Assembly: GCF_021495345.1 (NCBI RefSeq)
Contig: NZ_CP099397.1
Coordinates: 4,843,001-4,907,000 of the forward strand
Source of the DNA: Pseudomonas hydrolytica
GTDB taxonomy: Bacteria; Pseudomonadota; Gammaproteobacteria; Pseudomonadales; Pseudomonadaceae
Direction: 5' to 3'
DNA length: 64,000 nucleotides
Position 1 is the first letter of the stretch. Each line of letters opens with the position of its first letter. This document shows, piece after piece, positions 1-10,260 of the stretch. The position numbers were made by a program, and so were the translations under genes. The notes under the pieces were generated by a model that did not search any database, was not told where the DNA came from, and saw only the letters and a program-made list of their open reading frames with translations.

Positions 1-163
1 GCGAATCCCAGGTCTTGCGCCCCATGATGATCGGCTTGCCCAGCGTCAGGGCCTTGAAGTGCTTGAGATCCGCCGGCAGATGCCAGGGCAGTTGGTTGTC
101 GCGGCCGATCACGCGGTTGTCGGCGAGGGCGGCGATCAGGCAGAGGGGCAGTGTCGTTTTCAT
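1..163 (-). CDS. folA: dihydrofolate reductase, N-terminal part (runs off the left edge)
   Basis: Only the first 54 codons are present. The enzyme reduces dihydrofolate to tetrahydrofolate with NADPH. The visible N-terminus carries the DHFR signature [18 protein letters not shown] at residues 17-34, in which Trp27 and Asp32 correspond to E. coli Trp22 and the catalytic Asp27. It is followed by [10 protein letters not shown], the cofactor-binding strand. The gene is divergent from glpQ, with 156 bases between the two starts. It belongs to the same folate/thymidylate chemistry as thyA at 4.5-5.3 kb but is not in an operon with it here. Confidence 0.95.
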   Translation of the reverse strand, partial: MKTTLPLCLIAALADNRVIGRDNQLPWHLPADLKHFKALTLGKPIIMGRKTWDS

Positions 164-319
164 GGCCGCGAGCATAGCAGAGCGCCCCGCGCACCCGCAG
201 CCCACCTTTGGCTTTGCCGAATGGCGCACAGAACCGTCTAGGCTTGGACCTCTGTAGCAGAATCGTCACCCTTGCCGGTGCAGGCTTGGGTTTCCATCCC
301 CGTGCAAGGAGGTACCACC

Positions 320-1471
320 ATGTTGACCAAACCGCTTCGCAGCTGGCTGCTCTGCGCCGGCCTGTTGCTACCGACCCTCGGCCTCGCCGCGCCAGCCAAG
401 CCCGACAGCGTGCAGGCCGCCATCGACTGGGCGCAGCAACAGCCCCTGGCGCACAAGGGCAAGCCCCATGGCGACGCCAAACCGCTGGTCATCGCCCACC
501 GCGGCGCCAGCGGTTACGTCCCCGAACACACCCTGGCGGCCTACGCCCTGGCCATCCTGCAGGGCGCGGATTACGTCGAGCCGGACCTGGTGATGACCCG
601 CGACGGCCAGCTGGTGGCCCGTCATGACAACGAGCTGGGGCTGACCACCGACGTGGCACAGCGTCCGGAGTTCGCCAACCGCAAGCGCACCCAGACGGTG
701 GACGGCGTCAGCCTGGAGGGCTGGTTCAGCGAGGACTTCAGCCTGGCCGAACTCAAGACCCTGCGCGCCATCGAACGCATCCCGCAGGTGCGCCCGGCCA
801 ATACCCGTTTCGACGGCCAGTTCGAGATCCCAACCCTGCAGGAGATCATCGACCTGGTGAAGAGCCTGCAACTCAGCCAGCAGCGGGTCATCGGCCTGTA
901 CCCGGAAACCAAGCACCCGACCCACTTCCAGCAGATCGGCCTGGCCATGGAGCAGCCACTGGTCAAGGTGCTTAAGCGCAACGGTTACAACAGCGCCAAG
1001 GCGCCGGTGTACATCCAGTCCTTCGAGGTGGAGAACCTCAAGACCCTCAGCCGTCTGACCCAGGTGCGCCTGGTGCAACTGCTGTGGACCGAGGGCCAGC
1101 CCTATGACCAGCAGGTGCTCGGCACCGGTCTGAGCTACGCGCAGATGATCACGCCCAAGGGCCTGAAGGCCATCGCCCGCTACGCCAGCGGCATCGGCCC
1201 GGAGAAAGGCATGGTCATCCCGCGCGACGCCGCCGGCAATCTGACCACGCCCACCAGCCTGGTGCGTGACGCCCATGCGGCCAAGCTCAAGGTCCACCCC
1301 TACACCTTCCGCGCCGAGAACGCCTTCCTGCCCACCAGCCTGCGCAACGGCAGCGAACCGGCCGAGCGCGGCGATATCGAGGCAGAGCTGCGCGCCTTCC
1401 TCGCCACCGGCATCGACGGTCTGTTCATCGACCAGCCGGACATCGCCGTGCGCCTGCGCCAGCAGCGCTGA
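320..1471 (+). CDS. glpQ: periplasmic glycerophosphodiester phosphodiesterase
   Basis: This 383-residue enzyme cleaves glycerophosphodiesters to glycerol-3-phosphate and an alcohol in the periplasm. The start at 320 is chosen because AAGGAGG lies at 306-312 and because it exposes a good signal peptide (residues 1 to about 23, ending LGLAAPA). The GDPD family motifs are clear: AHRGASGYVPEHTL at about 59-72, then EPDLVMTRDGQLVARHD, holding the catalytic His pair and acidic metal ligands. An in-frame ATG at 272 would spoil the signal peptide. The length matches the P. aeruginosa protein (383 aa, from memory). Confidence 0.93.
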   Translation: MLTKPLRSWLLCAGLLLPTLGLAAPAKPDSVQAAIDWAQQQPLAHKGKPHGDAKPLVIAHRGASGYVPEHTLAAYALAILQGADYVEPDLVMTRDGQLVARHDNELGLTTDVAQRPEFANRKRTQTVDGVSLEGWFSEDFSLAELKTLRAIERIPQVRPANTRFDGQFEIPTLQEIIDLVKSLQLSQQRVIGLYPETKHPTHFQQIGLAMEQPLVKVLKRNGYNSAKAPVYIQSFEVENLKTLSRLTQVRLVQLLWTEGQPYDQQVLGTGLSYAQMITPKGLKAIARYASGIGPEKGMVIPRDAAGNLTTPTSLVRDAHAAKLKVHPYTFRAENAFLPTSLRNGSEPAERGDIEAELRAFLATGIDGLFIDQPDIAVRLRQQR

Positions 1472-1531
1472 GTCGCGCCGTGACGGATCAGGGGTTATCC
1501 TCAACCCCTGATCCGCACGACGAGACGCCGC

Positions 1532-2923
1532 GTGACTGACGCCTCCTCCCCTACGCCCCTGCAACGCCTCTGGCTCAGCGAGACCATTCGCCTGCGCGAG
1601 GAACACGCCGGCCCGCTCGAAGACGCCGAGGCCAATCGCCTGGCCCGCGCCGAGGACGGCGACCTGGCCGAGCGCATCCAGCATCGCGCCCTGTTTCTGG
1701 CCCGCCGTGATGGTCAGTGGCAGGCGCTGCTGCACTGGCTGCAGGGCGCGCGCCTGGCCGGCCTGCTGCTCGCCCTGCTGGCCCTGCTCAGCGGCGCCGG
1801 CCTGGCCCTGGCGGCACTGGGCGACGGGCGTCAGCCGGTCAATGTGTTCTGGGCCCTGGGCAGCCTGCTCGGGCTAAACCTGCTGATGTTGCTTGGCTGG
1901 CTGCTCGGCCTGCTGCTGACACGCGACCACCCCGGCGCACTCGGTCGTCTGTGGCTATGGCTCAGCGAGAAGCTGGCGCGCGATGCCAGCGCCGCGCAAT
2001 TGGCCCCGGCCCTGCTGCTGATGCTGCAACGCCAGCGCCTGACTCGCTGGGGCCTGGGCCTGCTGGTCAACGGCCTGTGGACCCTGGCCATGCTCGCCGC
2101 GCTGACCACCCTGTTGCTGCTGCTCGCCACCCGCCGCTACGGCTTCGTCTGGGAGACCACCATCCTCGCCGGCGACACCTTCATCGCCCTGACCCAGAGC
2201 ATCGGCGCCCTGCCCGCGCTGCTCGGTTTCAGCCTGCCGGATATCGAGGTCATTCGCGCCAGCGGCGATGCCGCCATCGCCAGCGAAGCCGCCCGGCAGA
2301 GCTGGGCCGGCTGGCTGGTCGGCGTGGTGCTGGTCTACGGCCTGCTGCCACGCCTGCTGCTGGCGCTGCTGTGCCTGTGGCGCTGGCAGTCAGGCACGCG
2401 CAGGCTGCGCCTGGATCTCGACCTGCCGGGCTACAGCCTGCTGCGACAGCGCCTGCAACCGGACAGCGAACGCCTCGGCGTCTGCGACCTGGCGCCAGCC
2501 GCTCTGCACCAGCCGCAAGGCGGCGCCAATGCCCAACCTGGCAGTGGCGCCCTCCTGCTCGGCCTGGAGCTGGACGAGCGCCGTCCCTGGCCACCGCTGC
2601 CGCTACCGAAGGGCGTGGCCGATGCCGGGGTGATCGACAGCCGCGAGCAGCGCCGCCAGTTGCTCGAACAGCTGACCCGCTTCCCGCCCCAGCGCCTGGC
2701 CATCGCCTGCGACCCACGCCGCTCGCCGGATCGCGGCACGCTGGCGCTGCTCGGCGAACTGGCACGCTCGTCTTCTGCCACACGCATCTGGCTGCTGCCG
2801 CCTGCCCCCGGCGAATGCCTGGACAGCGCCCGCCTGGCGGACTGGCACCAGGCCCTCGGCACGCTGGGACTGCCCCATGGCGACACCGCGCCGCTGAACT
2901 GGCTGGAGAGCGGACATGACTGA
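1532..2923 (+). CDS. DUF2868 family membrane protein
   Basis: This 463-residue protein of unknown function starts with GTG. It has at least four strongly hydrophobic segments (roughly residues 70-95, 105-130, 175-200 and 255-285). The N-terminal arm is acidic and helical, and the C-terminal cytoplasmic region of about 170 residues ends in a possible Rossmann-like fold. I recognise it as DUF2868, which in pseudomonads sits directly before a DUF3482 GTPase, as here (next gene at 3020). This suggests a membrane receptor or scaffold for that GTPase; the pairing is known, the function is inference. Confidence 0.75.
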   Translation: MTDASSPTPLQRLWLSETIRLREEHAGPLEDAEANRLARAEDGDLAERIQHRALFLARRDGQWQALLHWLQGARLAGLLLALLALLSGAGLALAALGDGRQPVNVFWALGSLLGLNLLMLLGWLLGLLLTRDHPGALGRLWLWLSEKLARDASAAQLAPALLLMLQRQRLTRWGLGLLVNGLWTLAMLAALTTLLLLLATRRYGFVWETTILAGDTFIALTQSIGALPALLGFSLPDIEVIRASGDAAIASEAARQSWAGWLVGVVLVYGLLPRLLLALLCLWRWQSGTRRLRLDLDLPGYSLLRQRLQPDSERLGVCDLAPAALHQPQGGANAQPGSGALLLGLELDERRPWPPLPLPKGVADAGVIDSREQRRQLLEQLTRFPPQRLAIACDPRRSPDRGTLALLGELARSSSATRIWLLPPAPGECLDSARLADWHQALGTLGLPHGDTAPLNWLESGHD

Positions 2924-2930
2924 TCACCAC

Positions 2931-2997
2931 CTTCTCTCCCCCACCCCCTCTCGCGCGGGCGGGAGAGGGGAGCGCGTAGCCCGGATGCAATCCGGGG
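2931..2997. repeat. two intergenic palindromic repeats
   Basis: A C-rich/G-rich inverted element (CTCTCCCCC to GGGAGAGGGG, 2931-2970) is followed by GTAGCCCGGATGCAATCCGG (from 2976). The second type recurs at 15818 and the first at 11673 and 25844. Both lie between the DUF2868 and DUF3482 genes, so that pair is not tightly coupled. Confidence 0.8.
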
Positions 2998-3019
2998 AAA
3001 CCGTGCCAGGGTCTACACC

Positions 3020-4387
3020 ATGAACCAGCCGCTGAAACTCGCCCTGGTCGGCCATACCAACGTCGGCAAAACCTCGCTGCTGCGCACCCTGACCCGCGAT
3101 GTGGAATTCGGCGAAGTCTCGCCGCGCGCCAGCACCACGCGCCATGTCGAGGGTGCGCGGCTGTCGGTGGACGGCCAGGCGCTGCTGGAGCTGTACGACA
3201 CCCCCGGCCTGGAAGACGCCATCGCCCTGCTCGACTACCTGGAGCGCCTCGACCGTCCCGGCGAGCGGCTGGACGGCCCGGCGCGTCTGGCCCGTTTCCT
3301 CGAAGGCAGCGAGGCGCGCCAGCGCTATGAGCAGGAAGCCAAGGTGCTGCGCCAGTTGCTGGCCTCCGACGCCGGCCTGTACGTGATCGACGTGCGCGAG
3401 CCAGTGCTGGCCAAGTACCGCGACGAACTGGCGGTACTGACCATGTGCGGCCGCCCGCTGCTGCCGGTGCTCAACTTCGTCGCCAGCGCCAGCCACCGCG
3501 AAGGCGAGTGGCGCGAAGCCCTGGCGCGTCTCGGCCTGCACGCCCTGGTGGCGTTCGACAGCGTGGCACCGCCGGAGGATGGCGAACGGCGTCTCTACGA
3601 AAGCCTCGCCCTGCTGCTGGAGCGCTCGCGCCCGCAGTTGCAGCGCCTGATCGAGGATCACGAGGCGCAGCGCCGCACGCGGCGCCAGGCCGGTCAGCGC
3701 CTGATCGCCGAGCTGCTGATCGACTGCGCCGCCTGCCGCCGCAGCGTCGCCGCTCAGCCGTTGCTGGAGCAGGCCGCCGTGAACGAGCTGCGTGCAGCCA
3801 TTCGCCAGCGTGAACAGCGCTGCGTCGAAGCCCTGCTGCGCCTGTACGCCTTCCGCAGCAGCGATGCCAAGGCGGCCGACCTGCCGCTGCTCGATGGCCG
3901 CTGGGGCGACGATCTGTTCAACCCGGAAACCCTCAAGCAACTGGGCATCAAGGTCGGCGGCGGCATGGCCGCAGGTGCTGCCACCGGCGTAGGCGTCGAC
4001 CTGCTGGTCGGCGGCATCACCCTCGGCGCGGCTGCCGCATTGGGCGCGGTGATCGGTGGCAGCGCGCAGACCCTGCGCAATTACGGGGAAAGACTGAAAG
4101 GAAAACTGAAGGGCCAGCGCGAGCTGACCGTCGACGACGCCGTGCTGCGCCTGCTTGCCCTGCGTCAGCAGCAACTGCTGGCGGCACTGGATAAACGCGG
4201 CCACGCCGCCATGGACGCCATCGCCCTCGGCGCCCCGCAGGAAACCCTATGGCGCCAGGGCAAGCTGCCCGCCCCACTGAACGTGGCACGCGCCCATCCC
4301 GAATGGTCGTCGCTCAACCCCGGCGCACGCCTGGAAGAGGCTGACCGCCATGAACAGGTGCAGCGCCTGGCGTCAGAGTTGCCCTGA
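3020..4387 (+). CDS. DUF3482 family GTPase
   Basis: A 455-residue Era/TrmE-like GTPase. The P-loop GHTNVGKTSLL is at residues 11-21 and the G3 motif DTPG at about 60-63, followed by a long insertion. After the G domain comes a helical region, then a glycine/alanine-rich hydrophobic stretch (about 313-347) that looks able to enter or associate with a membrane, then an amphipathic tail. It follows the DUF2868 membrane protein, its usual neighbour. The role is unknown; membrane-linked stress or ion homeostasis is speculation. It is convergent with thyA. Confidence 0.8.
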   Translation: MNQPLKLALVGHTNVGKTSLLRTLTRDVEFGEVSPRASTTRHVEGARLSVDGQALLELYDTPGLEDAIALLDYLERLDRPGERLDGPARLARFLEGSEARQRYEQEAKVLRQLLASDAGLYVIDVREPVLAKYRDELAVLTMCGRPLLPVLNFVASASHREGEWREALARLGLHALVAFDSVAPPEDGERRLYESLALLLERSRPQLQRLIEDHEAQRRTRRQAGQRLIAELLIDCAACRRSVAAQPLLEQAAVNELRAAIRQREQRCVEALLRLYAFRSSDAKAADLPLLDGRWGDDLFNPETLKQLGIKVGGGMAAGAATGVGVDLLVGGITLGAAAALGAVIGGSAQTLRNYGERLKGKLKGQRELTVDDAVLRLLALRQQQLLAALDKRGHAAMDAIALGAPQETLWRQGKLPAPLNVARAHPEWSSLNPGARLEEADRHEQVQRLASELP

Positions 4388-4409
4388 CCCGGACGAGTCC
4401 GAGCCATCA

Positions 4410-4430
4410 GGTGCGCGCGGCGCACCCTAC
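4410..4430. repeat. GTAGGGTGCGC-type palindromic repeat
   Basis: GGTGCGCGCGGCGCACCCTAC, one copy of the repeat family scattered through the window. It sits between the convergent DUF3482 GTPase and thyA genes. Confidence 0.8.
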
Positions 4431-4490
4431 GAGCGCGGCCCCTTGGCCTGGGTGAACGGAAATGAGGGGCGAGCCGCCCCCGAGCAGGCC

Positions 4491-5285
4491 CTACACCGCC
4501 ACCGGCGCCTTGATATGTGGGTGCGCCTCGTAGCCGACCAGTTCGAAGTCCTCGAACCTGAAGGCCAGCAGGTCCTTTACCTCGGGGTTGAGCTTCATGG
4601 TCGGCAGCGGCAGCGGCTGGCGGGTCAGCTGCAGGTCGGCCTGCTCGATATGGTTGGCGTACAGGTGGCAGTCGCCGCCGGTCCAGATGAACTCGCCCGG
4701 CTGCAGATCGCACACCTGCGCCACCATCAGCGTCAGCAGCGCGTAGCTGGCGATATTGAAGGGCACGCCGAGGAAGATGTCCGCCGAGCGCTGATACAGC
4801 TGGCAGCTCAGCTTGCCGTCGGCCACATAGAACTGGAACAGCGCGTGGCACGGCGGCAGGGCCATCTGCTCGACCAGCGCCGGGTTCCAGGCCGAGACGA
4901 TCAGACGGCGCGAATCCGGGTTCTTCCTGATCATCTCGATCAGTTTGGCGATCTGGTCGATGGACTCGCCATTGGGCGCCGGCCAACTGCGCCACTGGTA
5001 GCCGTAGACCGGGCCGAGGTCGCCGTTCTCGTCGGCCCACTCGTCCCAGATGCTGACGCCGTTGTCCTTGAGGTACTTGATGTTGGTGTCGCCCTGCAGG
5101 AACCACAGCAGCTCGTGGATGATCGAGCGCAGGTGACACTTCTTGGTGGTGACGATGGGGAAGCCATCGGCCAGGTCGAAGCGCATCTGGTAGCCGAACA
5201 CGCTGTAGGTGCCGGTACCGGTGCGGTCTTCCTTGAAGGTGCCGTGCTTGCGCACATGGCGCATCAGGTCGAGGTACTGTTTCAT
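4491..5285 (-). CDS. thyA: thymidylate synthase
   Basis: This 264-residue enzyme, the same length as E. coli ThyA, methylates dUMP to dTMP using methylene-tetrahydrofolate. The nucleophile Cys146 lies in [10 protein letters not shown], phosphate-binding Arg21, Arg126 and Arg127 are present, and so are [12 protein letters not shown] and the C-terminal IKAPVAV. Its start codon overlaps the lgt stop by one base (TGATG at 5287-5283), so lgt and thyA are translationally coupled, an arrangement also found in E. coli and P. aeruginosa. Confidence 0.98.
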   Translation of the reverse strand: MKQYLDLMRHVRKHGTFKEDRTGTGTYSVFGYQMRFDLADGFPIVTTKKCHLRSIIHELLWFLQGDTNIKYLKDNGVSIWDEWADENGDLGPVYGYQWRSWPAPNGESIDQIAKLIEMIRKNPDSRRLIVSAWNPALVEQMALPPCHALFQFYVADGKLSCQLYQRSADIFLGVPFNIASYALLTLMVAQVCDLQPGEFIWTGGDCHLYANHIEQADLQLTRQPLPLPTMKLNPEVKDLLAFRFEDFELVGYEAHPHIKAPVAV

Positions 5286-6085
5286 CAGGCGGCTCCTTGT
5301 ACGGGCTGGCGCTTGTAGGCGTAGGCGATCAGGCCGATGCCGCCGAGGATCATCGGCAGGCAGAGGATCTGCCCCATGGTCAGCCAGCCCCAGGCCAGGT
5401 AGCCCAGCTGGGCATCCGGCACGCGAACGAACTCGACGATGAAGCGGAACACGCCGTAGCAGGCGGCGAACATGCCGGACACGGCCATGGTCGGCCGCGG
5501 TTTGCGCGAATAGAACCAGAGGATGGTGAACAGCACCACGCCCTCCAGGGCGAACTGGTACAGCTGCGACGGATGGCGCGCCAGTTGCTCAGGGTCGGTG
5601 GGGAAGACCATCGCCCAGGGCACATCGGTGGCCTTGCCCCACAGCTCGGCGTTGATGAAGTTGCCGATGCGTCCGGCGCCCAGGCCGATGGGTACCAGCG
5701 GGGCGATAAAGTCCATCAGCTCGAAGAAGCTCTTGCCATTGCGCTTGCCGAACCACCAGGTCGCCAGCATCACCCCGATCAGCCCGCCGTGGAACGACAT
5801 GCCGCCTTCCCAGACCCGCAGGATCTTCGCCGGTTCGGCGATATAGGCGGCAAAGTCATAGAAGAACACGTAACCCAGGCGCCCGCCGAGAATCACGCCC
5901 ATGGCCACCCAGAACACCAGATCGGACAGCTTTTCCTTGCTCCAGCTGGCATCGAAGCGCGCCAGGCGGCGCGACGCCAGCCACCAGGCACCTCCAATAC
6001 CCACCAGGTACATCAGGCCGTACCAATGGATTTTCAGCGGGCCGAGGGCAATGGCCACCGGGTCGATCTGCGGATAAGGCAGCAT
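5285..6085 (-). CDS. lgt: phosphatidylglycerol--prolipoprotein diacylglyceryl transferase
   Basis: This 266-residue inner-membrane enzyme transfers diacylglycerol from phosphatidylglycerol to the lipobox cysteine of prolipoproteins, the first step of lipoprotein maturation. It has about seven membrane segments. The motif MSFHGGLIG holds His99 (E. coli His103), and [15 protein letters not shown] holds the Lgt signature with Arg139 and Asn142 (E. coli Arg143, Asn146). It is followed by thyA in a 1-base stop/start overlap and preceded by a TauE-type transporter gene ten bases upstream. Confidence 0.97.
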   Translation of the reverse strand: MLPYPQIDPVAIALGPLKIHWYGLMYLVGIGGAWWLASRRLARFDASWSKEKLSDLVFWVAMGVILGGRLGYVFFYDFAAYIAEPAKILRVWEGGMSFHGGLIGVMLATWWFGKRNGKSFFELMDFIAPLVPIGLGAGRIGNFINAELWGKATDVPWAMVFPTDPEQLARHPSQLYQFALEGVVLFTILWFYSRKPRPTMAVSGMFAACYGVFRFIVEFVRVPDAQLGYLAWGWLTMGQILCLPMILGGIGLIAYAYKRQPVQGAA

Positions 6086-6095
6086 CAGAAACTCC

Positions 6096-6878
6096 TTAGA
6101 TCAGAAAACTCAGGCCCACGCTCAGCAGCAGCAGGGCGAACAGACGCTTGAGCAGACGCGGCGACAGGCGATGGGCCAGACGCGCGCCGAAACGGGCAAA
6201 GAACATGCTGGTCAGCGCAATCCCCAGCAATGCCGGGAGATAGATGAACCCGACGCTCCACTGCGGCAGATTCGGATTCCCCCAGCCGGTGAACATGAAA
6301 CTCAGCGCGCCGGCGATGGCGATCGGCAGACCACAGGCTGCCGACGTCGCCACCGCCTGCTGCATCGGTACGCTGCGCCAGACCAGAAAGGGCACGGTCA
6401 ACGAACCGCCGCCGATGCCGAAGATCGCCGAAGCCCAGCCGATTACCCCGCCAGCCACCGCCAGCGCGGGCTTGCCTGGGACATCGCGACTGGCCCTGGG
6501 TTTCAGGTCCAGCGCCAGCTGCACGGCGATGACGATGGCGAAGGTGCCGATGATCTTCTGCAGCAGCGGCCCCTGAATCAGCGCCGCGGTCAGTGCCCCC
6601 AGCGCCGCACCGAGCAGAATCCCCAGGCTCAGCCAGCGAAACAGCGGCCAGCGCACCGCGCCCTTGCGATGATGCTCGAGCAGCGAATTGATCGAGGTAA
6701 AGACGATGGTCGCCAGCGAGGTACCTACCGCCAGGTGGGTGAGGATCTCGCTCGGCATGCCCTGCGAGGTGAAGCTCAGCACCAGTACCGGCACGATGAT
6801 CAACCCGCCACCCACGCCGAACAGGCCAGCCAGCACACCGGCGGCCGCACCCAGCACCAGGTAGAGCAGCAGTTCCAT
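6096..6878 (-). CDS. TauE/SafE-family sulfite/sulfonate-type membrane exporter
   Basis: A polytopic inner-membrane protein of about 260 residues with two homologous halves, each opening with a glycine-rich motif ([14 protein letters not shown] near the start and [15 protein letters not shown] in the middle), which is the TauE/SafE (DUF81) signature. Start 6878 ([10 protein letters not shown]) is preferred to 6926 because a purine-rich GGGGGTG lies upstream and the longer form adds a non-membrane leader. The family moves sulfite or organosulfonates; the substrate here is unknown. It is co-directional with lgt-thyA, ten bases from lgt. Confidence 0.85.
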   Translation of the reverse strand: MELLLYLVLGAAAGVLAGLFGVGGGLIIVPVLVLSFTSQGMPSEILTHLAVGTSLATIVFTSINSLLEHHRKGAVRWPLFRWLSLGILLGAALGALTAALIQGPLLQKIIGTFAIVIAVQLALDLKPRASRDVPGKPALAVAGGVIGWASAIFGIGGGSLTVPFLVWRSVPMQQAVATSAACGLPIAIAGALSFMFTGWGNPNLPQWSVGFIYLPALLGIALTSMFFARFGARLAHRLSPRLLKRLFALLLLSVGLSFLI

Positions 6879-7078
6879 CGACACCCCCAAAAACAAAGCG
6901 GCATGGTAACGGAATTGCCTGGGCAACGGCAGGCTCCGGGCGTCGGGGACAGGTGATCGCGCCCCCTGCGGCTTGCGAAGCGATGGCGATACTGAGAATG
7001 AATGTGCATCTGATAGCTAGAACGCCAGGTTACCGCTCGTGCTAGCCTGCTAGGCGACACTCACACCAGGATCGCCCC

Positions 7079-7825
7079 ATGTGCCTGATCGTTCTTGCCT
7101 GGCGCCCCGGTCATCCGCAGCCGCTGCTGCTGGCCGCCAATCGTGACGAGTTCTATAGCCGCCCAACCTGGCCCCTGCGCGAATGGGAAGATGCCCCCGG
7201 TCTGTTCGCCGGACGCGACCTGCAGGCAGGCGGCACCTGGTTGGGGGTAACCGCGGACGGGCGCTTCGCCGCGCTGACCAATATCCGCGACCCCAGCCAG
7301 CCGCCCGGGCGGCGCTCGCGCGGCGAGCTGCCGATCGACTTCCTGCGCAGCGCGCTGGAGCCCCAGGCCTACCTGCAGCGAGTGGCGGACAAAGCCGCGG
7401 ATTACGCCGGCTTCAACCTGCTGCTCGGTGATAGGCGACAGCTCTGGTACTACAACAGCCAGGAAGACCAGCCGCACGCCCTGGCGGAAGGTCTCTACGG
7501 CCTGTCCAACGCCAGACTCGACAGCCCCTGGCCCAAGCTGCAGCGGGCCAAGGCCGCGCTGGAGAATTGCCTGGACGCACCGGACAGCGAGCGCCTGCTG
7601 GCATTGTTGGCCGATACCGAGCGGCCACCCGAGCATCTGCTGCCGGACACCGGCGTCGGCCCGGCGGTCGAGCGCCTGCTGTCGACGGTATTTATCGCCA
7701 GCGCCAACTACGGCACCCGCGCCAGCACGGCGCTGATCCTCAACGCCGACGCCAGCTGGGAGCTGGTCGAACACAGCTTCGGCCCGCAGGGCGTGCCGCT
7801 GGGCGAGGTCGCCATCCGCAGGTAA
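7079..7825 (+). CDS. NRDE family protein (TANGO2-like)
   Basis: A 248-residue protein starting MCLIVLAW, with the diagnostic NRDE at residues 21-24 and Cys2 exposed after Met removal, as in N-terminal-nucleophile-type proteins. The family includes human TANGO2, linked to heme and acyl metabolism, but the bacterial function is not settled. It is a single gene between the divergent TauE gene and the convergent ptsP, followed by two palindromic repeats that separate it from ptsP. Confidence 0.85.
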   Translation: MCLIVLAWRPGHPQPLLLAANRDEFYSRPTWPLREWEDAPGLFAGRDLQAGGTWLGVTADGRFAALTNIRDPSQPPGRRSRGELPIDFLRSALEPQAYLQRVADKAADYAGFNLLLGDRRQLWYYNSQEDQPHALAEGLYGLSNARLDSPWPKLQRAKAALENCLDAPDSERLLALLADTERPPEHLLPDTGVGPAVERLLSTVFIASANYGTRASTALILNADASWELVEHSFGPQGVPLGEVAIRR

Positions 7826-7832
7826 GCGGGGC

Positions 7833-7930
7833 GTAGGGTGGATAACGCTTCCATCCACCATTGGTGGACGAGGCGGCCGCGCGAGCCAATGTCAGCAGAG
7901 AGGCGGTTGGTGCGCACGGCGCACCCTACG
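7833..7930. repeat. two palindromic repeats between NRDE gene and ptsP
   Basis: The first (7833-7866) has GGGTGGAT and ATCCACC arms. The second (7909-7930) is GGTGCGCACGGCGCACCCTA plus CG. Both belong to the scattered GTAGGGTG family. Confidence 0.8.
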
Positions 7931-7962
7931 TCAGGGTCATCGCCGCGGCCCGCAGCCGCGGT

Positions 7963-10242
7963 TCAGGCCTGGATATTCGACGCTGGGTTGATCACCCGAC
8001 CCAGGCCCAGATTGCGCAGCGCCAGGTGCAGGGTGCTGTAGATCAGGTGCGGATTGTCCATGGTCATCACCTGACCGAGCAACTCCTTGGCCTTGCTCTG
8101 GGTGACCTGACGCAGCAGCCATTTCACCTTGGGCAGGTTGGTGGCGTTCATCGACAGCGAATCGAAGCCCATGGCCAGCAGCAGCACGGCCGCGGCCGGA
8201 TCGCCGGCCATCTCGCCGCAGATGCTCACCGGCTTGCCTTCGAGATGCGCGTCGTTGACCACCTTCTGCAGCGCCTGCAGCACCGCCGGGTGGAGGAAGT
8301 CGTAGAGGTCGGCGACCCGCGGGTTGTTGCGGTCGACCGCCAGCAGGTACTGGGTGAGGTCGTTGGAGCCGACCGAGAGGAAGTCCACCTGGCGCGCCAG
8401 CTCCCGGGTCTGGTACACCGCCGCCGGGATCTCGATCATCACGCCGATAGGCGGCAGCGGCACGTCGGTGCCTTCGTCACGCACCTCGCCCCAGGCGCGG
8501 TGAATCAGGTGCAGCGCCTCTTCCAGCTCCTGGGTGCCGGAAATCATCGGCAGCAGGATACGCAGGTTGTTCAGTCCCTCGCTGGCCTTGAGCATGGCGC
8601 GGGTCTGCACCAGGAAGATTTCCGGGTGGTCGAGGGTGACGCGAATGCCGCGCCAGCCGAGGAAGGGGTTCTCTTCCTTGATCGGGAAATAGGACAGCGC
8701 CTTGTCACCGCCGATATCCAGGGTGCGCATGGTCACCGGCAGCGGGTGAAAGGCCTGCAGCTGTTCGCGGTAAGTGGCGAGCTGCTCCTTCTCGCTGGGG
8801 AAGCGCTCGTTGATCATGAACGGCACTTCGGTGCGGTACAGGCCGACGCCCTCGGCACCGCGCTGCTGGGCACGGGCCACGTCGGCGAGCAGGCCGGTAT
8901 TGACCCACAGCGGCATGCGGTGGCCGTCGAGCGTCTCGCAGGGCAACGCGCGCAGGGCATCGAGCCCTTCGGTGAGCTGACGCTCCTCCTCGACCACGTC
9001 GGCGTACTGCTTGCTCAGCAGCTCGCTGGGGTTGGTGAAGACTTCGCCGTGGTAGCCGTCGACGATCAGCTTGATGCCGTCGATCTTCGAATACGGCAGA
9101 TCGACCACGCCCATGACCGTGGGGATGCCCATGGCGCGGGCGAAGATCGCCACGTGGGAGTTGCCCGAGCCGGTGACCGAGATCAGACCGGCCAGCTTGC
9201 CTTCGGGGACTTCGCCGAGCATCGCCGGCGACAGTTCCTCGCTGACCAGGATGGTGTTGTCCGGGTAGACCAGCGAGGTCTTGCGTTCTTCCTGCAGGTA
9301 GGCGAGCAGGCGTCGGCCGAGGTCGCGCACGTCGCTGGCGCGCTCGCGCAGGTAGGCATCGTCCATCAGCTCGAAGCGTTTGACGTGGTCGAGCACCACC
9401 TGACGCAGGGCGCCCTGCGCCCACTGGCCGCTCTTGATGACCTTGCGCACCTCGTTACCCAGGGCGGCATCGTCGAGCATCATCAGGTACACGTCGAACA
9501 GCGCGCGCTCTTCCTTGCGCAACTGCGTGGCGAGTTTCTCGGACAGCTCCTGCATGTCCTCGCGCACCCAGCCCAGGGCCTTGTCGAACAGCTCCAGCTC
9601 GGCGGCGATATCGTCGACGCTGCGGTCCGGCACCACGTTCAGATCAGCCGGGGGCAGCACCACCACCGCAGTACCCACCGCCGCCCCAGGCGCGCCCGGC
9701 ACGCCGACGAACTTGGCCTCCTGCACACCCTTGCCCTGGCGACCGAGGCCCCGAATCGAACCAGTCGCCTCGGCATGGGCGATAACGCCGGCGAGCTGCG
9801 CGCTCATGGTGACCAGGAAGGCTTCCTCGCCCTCGTCGAACTGGCGGCGCTCCTTCTGCTGCACCACCAGTACGCCCATCACGCGGCGATGGTGGATGAT
9901 CGGTGCGCCGAGGAAGGAGGCGTAGCGCTCCTCGCCGGTCTCGGCGAAGTAGCGATAGCGCGGGTGATCGGCGGCGTTTTCCAGGTTCAGCGGTTCCTCG
10001 CGGGTACCGACCAGGCCGACCAGGCCTTCGCTGGGGGCCATGCTGACCTTGCCGATGGAGCGCTTGTTGAGGCCTTCGGTGGCCATCAGCACGAAACGGT
10101 TGGTTTCCGCGTCGAGCAGGTAGACCGAGCACACCTGGCTGCCCATGGCCTCCTTGACCCGCTGCACGATGATCGACAGCGCCGCCTTGAGATCCTTGGC
10201 GGCGTTAACTTCCTGGACGATCTTGCGCAGCGTGTTGAGCAT
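7963..10242 (-). CDS. ptsP: phosphoenolpyruvate--protein phosphotransferase of the nitrogen PTS (EI-Ntr)
   Basis: A 759-residue protein. An N-terminal GAF domain (about 15-160) is followed by a full enzyme I module: an N-terminal phosphohistidine region with [15 protein letters not shown] (His363 the likely phosphoacceptor) and a PEP-binding barrel with [26 protein letters not shown] and [10 protein letters not shown]. It passes phosphate from PEP to NPr and EIIA-Ntr, which regulate carbon/nitrogen balance and potassium and polymer metabolism rather than sugar import. It lies 18 bases after rppH, the conserved gammaproteobacterial rppH-ptsP operon. Confidence 0.97.
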   Translation of the reverse strand: MLNTLRKIVQEVNAAKDLKAALSIIVQRVKEAMGSQVCSVYLLDAETNRFVLMATEGLNKRSIGKVSMAPSEGLVGLVGTREEPLNLENAADHPRYRYFAETGEERYASFLGAPIIHHRRVMGVLVVQQKERRQFDEGEEAFLVTMSAQLAGVIAHAEATGSIRGLGRQGKGVQEAKFVGVPGAPGAAVGTAVVVLPPADLNVVPDRSVDDIAAELELFDKALGWVREDMQELSEKLATQLRKEERALFDVYLMMLDDAALGNEVRKVIKSGQWAQGALRQVVLDHVKRFELMDDAYLRERASDVRDLGRRLLAYLQEERKTSLVYPDNTILVSEELSPAMLGEVPEGKLAGLISVTGSGNSHVAIFARAMGIPTVMGVVDLPYSKIDGIKLIVDGYHGEVFTNPSELLSKQYADVVEEERQLTEGLDALRALPCETLDGHRMPLWVNTGLLADVARAQQRGAEGVGLYRTEVPFMINERFPSEKEQLATYREQLQAFHPLPVTMRTLDIGGDKALSYFPIKEENPFLGWRGIRVTLDHPEIFLVQTRAMLKASEGLNNLRILLPMISGTQELEEALHLIHRAWGEVRDEGTDVPLPPIGVMIEIPAAVYQTRELARQVDFLSVGSNDLTQYLLAVDRNNPRVADLYDFLHPAVLQALQKVVNDAHLEGKPVSICGEMAGDPAAAVLLLAMGFDSLSMNATNLPKVKWLLRQVTQSKAKELLGQVMTMDNPHLIYSTLHLALRNLGLGRVINPASNIQA

Positions 10243-10260
10243 GCTCGATTGCGGTCCGTA

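Noticed and set aside
240..300. A PhoB-like box before glpQ (CTGTAG...CGTCAC)
   Set aside because: Only a few bases match the CTGTCAT-N4-CTGTCAT pattern, too weak to support phosphate regulation from sequence alone.
368..1735. A 455-codon minus-strand open frame across glpQ
   Set aside because: It has no recognisable domain, is complementary to the well-supported glpQ, and is rich in Ala/Gly/Val/Gln as antisense GC-rich frames usually are.
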